Assembly (NCBI RefSeq): GCF_030272615.1
Contig: NC_081411.1
Span: 825,274,397-825,338,396 of the forward strand
Source: Cryptomeria japonica
Taxonomy: Eukaryota; Streptophyta; Pinopsida; Cupressales; Cupressaceae
Direction: 5' to 3'
Length of the DNA stretch: 64,000 bases
Shown here: one piece after another, positions 57,265 through 64,000 of the stretch
Layout of the letters: each line of letters starts with the position of its first letter
How positions within the stretch are numbered: position 1 is the stretch's first letter
Notes under the pieces: generated by a model
Seen by the model: only the letters and a program-made list of their open reading frames with translations
The model's database searches: none
What the model was told of the DNA's origin: nothing
Made by a program: the position numbers and the translations under genes

Positions 57265-58054
57265 AGATCCAGTACCGATTTCTGCTCTGCTTCTTACATA
57301 AACCCTTAACCTATAATTCACATAATAGGTCTGCCTTATTTCACCTAAATATATTCCTCTTACTTACTTACAAAAGTTCTATAATGATCTCTCTTATATA
57401 AGAGTCATTTTACAACTTGCCAAGTTGGCTTACAAAGATTTTACAATAATAAACAAAATATAATATAACAAAACTCCTGTCGGCCTCTGTGCCAGTATGC
57501 TTCCTTTTTCTGCCAGTGTCGATGGTTTGAGTGCCGGTGTAGAGTCTGATCTTGCTAGTGCTGATGTAATGCCTTGTCGGTGCCATAGGATTGGAAGGTT
57601 GCCATCAATGACAAAACCTTCAATCACCTACAATGTCTCATTGGAGTTTGCATATGCCAACAATCTCCTCCTTTGGCATTGATGGCAGCACTCATGAGAA
57701 AATTCAAAAGTGTCTCCAAAACTTGTAATCCAAAAATGTTTCCAAAAATATGTTACCAAAAATATAAGAGCTCCCCCTGAGTAGATAAGTCTTTTGCCAG
57801 TTATTTTCTCATACTACCACTCCCCCTTTGGCATCAATGACAAAGGTTGTCAAGATGTTAGTAGAGTTGTAGTCTCAACCTTGTAACTAGGTGGTTACAA
57901 TTTGAAAAATATCTCCCAAAATCAAGTTTATACTTTCCATAAACTTCTTGTTGTCCTTTATTGTTGTCCCTGTTCTTTGAACTGTACTGGTGAGGTGCTA
58001 CATATGCTCTATTGGTGTTCTCTGTCCCTGTACTAGTGCCTCAGATATTTCCTT

Positions 58055-59372
58055 CTATAATGATGCTAGATAGTCCAGTCTTAGACTCAGTCTTAGTCTC
58101 AAATTCTTTGCCTTATTTACTATTCTCTCCTTTTCTCTTTCTAACTTAAGTAATTCTTCCTCAAAACTTGTTATCCTTTGTTCAAAAAATGATAATGTAT
58201 TAGGTGAGTTACCAAAATTGTCAGCAAGTTTATTGATTTCTTCTTGTACCTTGCTCATTTTCTTATCTATGGCTACTGTCAAAAAGTTTTTCTTGCAAGT
58301 ATCTTTGTACAAAGTTTTAAATTCCTTCAATAAGTTACATAGTTCTGGTAGAAGTGTGTCAAATTCCCTAGTACACTTCTTTATCTGTTCTTCAAAGAAT
58401 TTTTTCTTTTCAATTTCTAACTTATCCTTCAATGCCTCTTCCTTTATTTGCTCAATAGTCACTGTGTTCTCAATGATGTATTTACACAAAGTGTCAAGTT
58501 GGCTTAAAGAATCCTTATTGTCTATGTTATAGTTAGGAGCTATCATCTTCAAAAGTGGAATTGTGTCATCTATAGCTTTATAAGCCTATGAGCTACAATC
58601 TGTTATCCTTTTGATGGAGTCCAAAAGTACTTTAGTTACATTTGTTGATTTGTAGCCTATTGAGGAGGAACCAACATTCTGAATTCCACCGGTGGAGGAA
58701 GTAACCAAGCTTGTAGTGACCTCTAGTAGGTCAGTCCATGTTTCCATTTCTTTAAGAAATGGTTTTTTATCTTCTCCTATTGCCGGTGGCACTGTTTCCA
58801 TAAGAATCTGTTCTTGTTCTGGAGCCTGTTGCTCTGCTTGTCTCTCTATTTGTTTCTTTGTTTCAGTCTCAGTTTGAGTCTCTACCTATTTCTCTGTGTT
58901 ATCAACTTCAACTTTTCTTTCAATATTGTCAATGCTATCAGTTGCTGGTGGCTCACTATCCATATCTATTTTGCCAGTTGAATCTTTGTCTATCATAATT
59001 TTGACCTTTTGTGTATCAACATCAATTGTGTATGGTACCTCAGGATTAGGATTTGTATCCTCTATGTCCATACTCTCATCTATTGGTTGATCTTCAGTAG
59101 TTGTTACCAGTGATCTAATTGGAGGTAGTGGGAGTAAGTTGTCTTTTACTTTGATGCTCAGAGGTCCACCAACCTTTCCTTTTCCTTTGTCCCTCTCCTT
59201 CTGGTATACCTCTATTGGTTTGGGGTTCCTATACTCTTCCTATTTTTCTTTCTCAATAAGGAATATGTCCCATGCATTTTATGTTTCCTCTGTTACTTCA
59301 TTCAATCTTCCAACCATTAATGCAATATGCCGGTGTGCAGTAGAGAATACTGACCGGTTGGCTTCTACAATT
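58055..59372 (-). pseudogene. E2 cargo protein, C-terminal half
   Basis: Counterpart of 47600-48900 in E1. From the break by D: RSVFSTAHRHIALMVGR-like reading, AWDIFLIEKEK, YQKERDKGKGKVGGPLSIK, an acidic linker (DIEDTNPNPEVPYTIDVDTQ), ETVPPAIGEDKKPFLKEMET, then open piece 58055-58552 with IEKKKFFEEQIKKCTREFDTL and LLKLEREKERIVNKAKNL. The last is a clear coiled coil. Stops at about 59282 and 59240 and frame changes show decay. The shared blocks mean the ORF evolves as part of the element. Confidence 0.65.
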
Positions 59373-60919
59373 TGTTAGCAATATTGCATTATAATAGACA
59401 ATGAAAGATTGTTGGCATTTCATAAGGATATTGAGAAGGTTGTTGATGATTATGGATATAACTGATTAAAGATGTTTACTATCTTGATATTATTATTTTG
59501 TTATTGATCTCAAGAAATTGATTTTCTAATTCAGTATGATGTTGCTATATCTTGAGAAGTATGATATGAAGATTATAAAGATGTCGGTAAAAGACACAGG
59601 AAAGAATATGATGGATAAGGGGATGAATAAGGTATTCAATGGGCAACTAGTACTGAGTCAGACAATGATGATATCATGATGTTTAGATTGTTTTACACAT
59701 CATACATATGTTGTAAATATAAAGGTTAATACTATACTATGTTATCAAGCAAAGAACCTAGTCGGTAAACCCTAAGGAACCTACTCAGTAAACCCTAAGG
59801 TTATCGCTATCGGTTAATGAAGGTGGAATGTCTACCAAGTGGAGTTTAGTATTCACCGAGTTGTTACCAAGTTGTGAACGAGCTATAATAGAATGCATTA
59901 AATGTTTACATGCAGTATTTAATGAAGGAAGCTAATGAGCTGGAGCAAATTAAATGATTGGTAAACCGTGGAAGAAGCTTGTTAACGAATCTAAGGCAAT
60001 GGAAAGCTGGCATGCAGATCTACAACTCAGATTGAACCACAATACCCTGGCACAAGTTCCAAGACTATTATGCAAGTTCCAAGGTGGGGTAAAACATTTT
60101 CAGATCGAAAGATGCATTGAACCTGGACAAGATTGAAGATCTGATGGCTATGATTGATCATGGGAAATGTGATCAAGGAGATTAAGCGGTTACCTAATTG
60201 TTTATAAATAGGAAACTATTGATAAACAATGCATGTGGGCAAGTGTATGCACAGGGATGCTACATAGTGATTACCGAGCACAAAAGCTTGAAGACTTGTT
60301 AGAATAACAGAGTATAGAAGCCCATCAGATAGACAAGATTAGTTCTATGTCTAGATTGTACTGAACAAATAAGAATCTACTTTAGCATTTTAGATGTGAA
60401 GTTGCAGATAGATTTTTATTACTATTATTTTGTGAAAGTGATAGAAAATATCTTAACCGAGTGGACTTAACAGTCTTATATGTAAACCCTCTAGCAAGGT
60501 GACATTCTGATTGAGTGTTTGAAATCCTTTAATAAGGCCACTTATAACAAAGTGAAGATCCTAACAGATTTGAGGGAAATCCCTTAACTGGGTCACGTCT
60601 AGCAATGTGTTTGTAATCTTTAATAGGATTTGCTTTTAACCGAGCATACTCTAGAAGAGTATATTTCTTAGTGGGTCTGAAATCCCACAGTGGTTTTTCA
60701 ATATTTGGGTTTCCACATTAAATCTAGTGTTATGAGGTTTATATTGTTCATATGCTTTTGAGTTTGCATGTTTAACAGTTTTGGTTATATTACTTAAATA
60801 TATGTTACCGAGGTTGAATCTAATGTTTTTATGGAAGATTAAGTTTGTATGATTCACCCCCCCCCCTCTCATCTTGTTGACTATTGGATTTGTACTTATA
60901 TTAACTATCAAAACTATCA
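59373..60919 (+). repeat. Copia D 5' LTR (1547 bp)
   Basis: TGTTAGCAATATTGC...AAAACTATCA. Contains TTTTGTTATTGATCTCAAG, CAGTGGTTTTTCAATATTTG and TTTCCACATTAAATC near 60690, GTGTTATGAGG, and GATTCACCCCCCCCCCTCTCATC near the end. Two telo-box units at 59754-59799. Confidence 0.9.
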
Positions 60920-60920
60920 A

Positions 60921-60933
60921 TTGGTGTCAGAGC
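60921..60933 (+). promoter_or_regulatory. Copia D primer-binding site
   Basis: TTGGTGTCAGAGC right after the LTR and one spacer base, a one-base variant of the initiator-Met type. Confidence 0.85.
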
Positions 60934-60984
60934 TTTGGACTCCGAAAGGAAAGTTTAAAGGTACTTGAGTTAAAAGATCCAAAG

Positions 60985-61983
60985 ATGTATAAGAGGGATG
61001 CACCAAAGTTGAACAAGTCAAGTTTCTCTACATGGCAGAAAATGATGTAGCTACATCTATCAGGAGTTGGAGAATATGTTATATACTATCTAGATAATGA
61101 TTTTGTTACACCGAGCACCTATCCATTGACTATGGAAGAGATAAAGGCGAAGCAAGAACATATTCAAGCAATGATTGAAATAACATCTGCATTGACCGAT
61201 TCAGAGTTTAATGATCTAGAAGGCTGCAATGATGCAAAGGCAATGTGGGATAAGCTCATATCAGTATATGGAGGAGATGAACATGTTCAAAGAGAAAAAG
61301 TAGACAGTATGAGAGGACAACTTGAATCTATGAGGATGAATGAAGGTGAGAACATAACTCAGTACAGTACAAGACTAAAGGAGATTGTCAATCAAATCAA
61401 AGGAGTAGGTGGAACTATTGAAGAAAAGGATATAACAAGTAAGTTGTTGAGAACCCTTCTACCAGCTTATACAATCCAAGTCTCTGCAATCAATGAATTG
61501 AGGTCTGTACCTAATATGCCAATTTCTTTGGATGCTACTATTGGTAAGCTACATGCATTTGAGTTAATTAATTTTGATAACAGTGGATCTTCGGTAAATA
61601 AAGTTGAATCTGCATTTAGTTCTTTTCATCTTGATGAATCTAATGATTACAATAAAAGAAAGTATAAGTACTCTAAAGGAGATCACAGTGGAGCAAGTGA
61701 AAGATTTCGGAAGAACATGGAAGAAGTACACAAACTATATGAGGAAATCAGAAAGCAAGAAGAGTTTGAAGCATTATTAGCCAAAAGGTTACCGAGAGGC
61801 AAAGGTAAGTATAAAGGAAAACTACCTTTGAAATGTTTCAATTGTGATAAAATAGGACATATGGCTTCTAACTGTCCTGACAAGATTTTACTAAAAATAG
61901 AGATTATCGAGATAACAGATAGAAAGATAATCATCACAGAGGAGACTGAGACTTCAGAAGAAGAGATAGAAAGACATGCTTAA
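60985..61983 (+). pseudogene. Copia D gag
   Basis: ATG at 60985 (MYKRDAPKLNKSSFSTW). One in-frame TAG at 61048 precedes the long open part 61126-61983. The capsid reads SALTDSEFNDLEGCNDAKAM, VQREKVDSMRGQLESMRM, NQIKGVGGTIEEKDITSK and LLRTLLPAYTI. The zinc knuckle CFNCDKIGHMASNC (about 61840) is intact. Closes at a TAA at 61981. Confidence 0.9.
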
Positions 61984-62039
61984 TAGATGATGAGGAATCT
62001 AATGATGATAAATTAGATTAGACTGATACAGAGGAAGTA

Positions 62040-62810
62040 TTTTATGTGGCTATCAAGGATGGCTCAGATGAAGAAAGGTATGAAGAAAAAGCCCTAATAT
62101 CTCACATAAACACTAATGATTCTTGGAATATAGATATTGGATGCTCACATCATATGACAGGAGATAAACACAAGTTTATTATATTAGAATATTATGATGG
62201 AGGCTATGTTAGATTTGGTAATGATGCACCATGTCCGATAAGAGGTAAAGGATGTATAACACTTCTTGATAATGCAAGATGCAATGATGTTTATTGGGTT
62301 GAAGGTTTGAAATACAATTTGTTGAGTGTAGCACAGCTAAACAATACAGGTTACCAAATAGAATTTCAGAAAGGAATTGTCAAAGTTCATGACAAGAATG
62401 GAAAGTTAGCTGCTATCAGGACACAAAGAAAAGGTAATACGTTTCACCTTGACTCAACTCGGAATAAGTGTTTGCATGCAAAGTTAGATGATACCTGGTT
62501 ATGGCATAAAAGGTTTTGTCATGTTAATTTTGATAATCTGATCAAAATAAGTAAGAAGCACAGAGTAAGAGGTCTACTGAGTCTTGAAAAACCTGAGAAT
62601 GCTATGTGCCGAGGATGCCAGATGGGTAAGATGACAAGATCAAGATTTACAATTAAGTCTTACACTTCTAAGGGAATTTTAGATCTAGTACACACTGATC
62701 TTTGTGGTCCTATGAAAGTTCAAAGTTATTATGGTGATAAATATTTCATACTATTTGTGGATGACTATTCAAGGATGATGTTAGTAATGTTTTTAATGGA
62801 AAAATCATAA
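62040..62810 (+). pseudogene. Copia D protease and integrase N-terminal half
   Basis: Protease NDSWNIDIGCSHHMTGDK: the catalytic DSG has become DIG. Pre-integrase LWHKRFCHVNFDN and CRGCQMGKM form the zinc-binding module. The core begins LDLVHTDLCGPMKVQS and FVDDYSRMMLVMF. Ends at TAA 62808 and continues in the same frame. Confidence 0.9.
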
Positions 62811-63580
62811 GCTTTTCAAATGTTTAAATGGTACAAGGCAAGATTTGAAAATGAAATAGGAAGACAACTGAAATGTCTTAGATTAGATAGAGGAGGAGAG
62901 TTCACATCTAATGAGTTCAACTTATTTTGCAATGATCATGGTATTAAAAGATAAGTCTCTTCATCGAGAGCTCCACAACAGAATGGAATAACTGAGAGAA
63001 GAAACAGATCTATTGTGGATTGTGCGAGAACACTGATGATTGAAAAGAAGGTGCCACAAACATTTTGGAGAGAAGCAATAAGCACAACAGTTTACACCTT
63101 GAACCGAGTTCAATTGAAGAAAGGTACTTTGAAGACACCATATGAAATCTGGTATGATAAGAAACCTAATGTTAGTTATTTTAAAATCTTTGGAAGTAGA
63201 TGCTATGTTCATAAAGGTGATAGAAATGGCAAATTTGATCAGAAAAGTGAAGAAGGATCATTTCTAGGTTATTCTTCTAGAAGCAAAGAATTTAAATGTC
63301 TGATCAAATCATCTAACAAAATAGTAGAAAGTGCAAATGTGAAAATTAATGAATTTGTAGAAAGAAATGATGAAGGAAATTCCAAGGAACCAGAAGACTA
63401 TGATGAATTTGTCTATGTTCAACCGAGAAGTCCTACTGAGAAGACTATTGAAGAAAATGAAGAGAATATCTAGTTACCGAGTGATGAAGAAGATCATACA
63501 GAGCCTACCGAGCCTATATTAGCCAAGTATGATAGAAGACATCATGCACCAAGTCAAATTGAGATAAGGATGATCCAGTG
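62811..63580 (+). pseudogene. Copia D integrase C-terminal half
   Basis: LRLDRGGEFTSNEFNLF, then a TAA at about 62953, QQNGITERRNRSIVDCART (catalytic Glu present), WREAISTTVYTLNRVQLKK, KTPYEIWYDKKPNVSYFKI, GSFLGYSSRSKEFKC, then a divergent acidic linker with a TAG at 63471. A shift near 63570 precedes RT. Confidence 0.88.
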
Positions 63581-64000
63581 ATGACAAGGAACAAACTGAG
63601 ACAGAACACATGTTTGATATCTGAATTTGAACCGAGAATAGTGAAAGAGGCATTTAACAATGAAGATTGGGTAAATGCTATGACAGAAGAGATTGATCAA
63701 ATCAAGAAGAATGACACATGGACACTAATCCCAAGACCGAAGGACAAAAATGTAATCGATACAAAGTGGATTTTCATAAACAAGCTAAATGAAAAAGGTT
63801 AAGTCATTCAAAACAAAGCAAGACTAGTTTGCAAAGGTTATGCTCAAGAAGAAGGAATTGATTATGGTGAAACTTTTGCACCTGTTGCTAGACTTGAAGG
63901 AGTAAGAACATTGTTGGCCTATGCTGCTTTCAAAAATTTCAAGATATACCAAATGGATGTCAAATCTGCATTTCTGAATGGAATATTAGAAGAAGAAGTT
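63581..64000 (+). pseudogene. Copia D reverse transcriptase, N-terminal part
   Basis: FEPRIVKEAFNNEDWVNAM, WTLIPRPKDKNVIDTKWIF, then a TAA at about 63800, [38 protein letters not shown] and [19 protein letters not shown] up to the window edge. The YVDD box lies beyond the window. Confidence 0.9.

Larger units (their letters stand above)
55346..57662 (-). repeat. E2 3' LTR, split by a solo LTR
   Basis: TGTTAGGATTCCCATAG...CATATGCCAACA. Interrupted at 55749-57264. The inner end adjoins ATCTCCTCCTTTGGC (PPT on the minus strand). Confidence 0.88.
55346..59372 (-). mobile_element. E2: second copy of the E family, right part beyond window
   Basis: 3' LTR 55346-57662 (holding a solo LTR), PPT, 3' untranslated part and the C-terminal half of the cargo ORF, cut at 59373 by copia D. 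The matching parts of E1 are 46288-48900. The LTR without its insert is about 796 bp, close to 785 and 765 in E1. GAGTA at 55341-55345 should be its target duplication; the partner is out of view. Confidence 0.88.
59373..64000 (+). mobile_element. Copia D: Ty1/copia element running off the window
   Basis: 5' LTR 59373-60919, PBS, gag, protease, integrase and the start of RT, in order, plus strand. Inserted in the E2 cargo ORF after CAATT (59368-59372). The solo LTR at 55749 is the same family. It has the fewest lesions per kilobase of the copia copies here and an intact zinc knuckle, fitting its place as the innermost (youngest) layer. Confidence 0.92.

Noticed and set aside
59410-59425. Copia D LTR start at TGTTGGCATTTC
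   Set aside because: The solo copy aligns upstream to TATTGGCAATATTAC, which matches 59373 (TGTTAGCAATATTG), so the LTR starts at 59373.

Overview
The window looks like intergenic heterochromatin from a large-genome seed plant. Almost every base I can explain belongs to an LTR retrotransposon, and I found no host gene, tRNA or rRNA. Both plant superfamilies are present. There are several related Ty1/copia families, and there are Ty3/gypsy elements of the Tat lineage (with the extra RNase H typical of it) plus a chromovirus-like fragment. Very deep nesting, long gene-free stretches and several large solo LTRs suggest a conifer-like or similarly large genome, but the sequence does not name a species.

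Layout. 1-7577: right-hand part of a Tat element (Tat-1, minus strand) with PR, RT, RNase H, second RNase H and IN broken by single stops, then its LTR. 7578-12979: probable non-autonomous element G (minus), with a decayed protein of unknown function and a 305-bp palindrome-bearing tandem repeat. 12980-16299: truncated copia F (minus). 16300-18049 and 26694 to about 29950: the 3' half of a Tat-related element K (plus), split by copia C (18050-26693, minus). C carries a 2.3-kb solo LTR, J, in its left LTR. From 30252: copia A (plus), whose gag is cut three times: by Tat-2 (31693-39797), by H/I (39959-42913), and by copia B (from 43063). B is cut by the non-autonomous element E1 (46288-52960) and by E2 (from 55346). 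E2 holds a solo LTR (55749-57264) and is cut by copia D (from 59373), which runs off the window. The deepest chain is A > B > E2 > D.

Target-site duplications of 5 bp support the boundaries of Tat-2 (CTAAC), J (AACAA), C (TTCTC), H (GTTAC), E1 (GAATT) and the solo LTR in E2 (AGATC). No coding copy is fully intact. Tat-1, F, C, B and D have scattered stops or frameshifts. Tat-2 and the gypsy fragment I keep long open frames but have lost most of pol.

The most interesting material is (i) the E1/E2 family and probably G: LTR elements without pol that carry a long plant-type ORF of unknown function, in E1 next to a coiled-coil protein with four zinc knuckles; (ii) short LTR and leader motifs shared by otherwise dissimilar copia families and by the pol-less E elements, as expected if E is mobilised in trans; and (iii) the 305-bp hairpin repeat in G.
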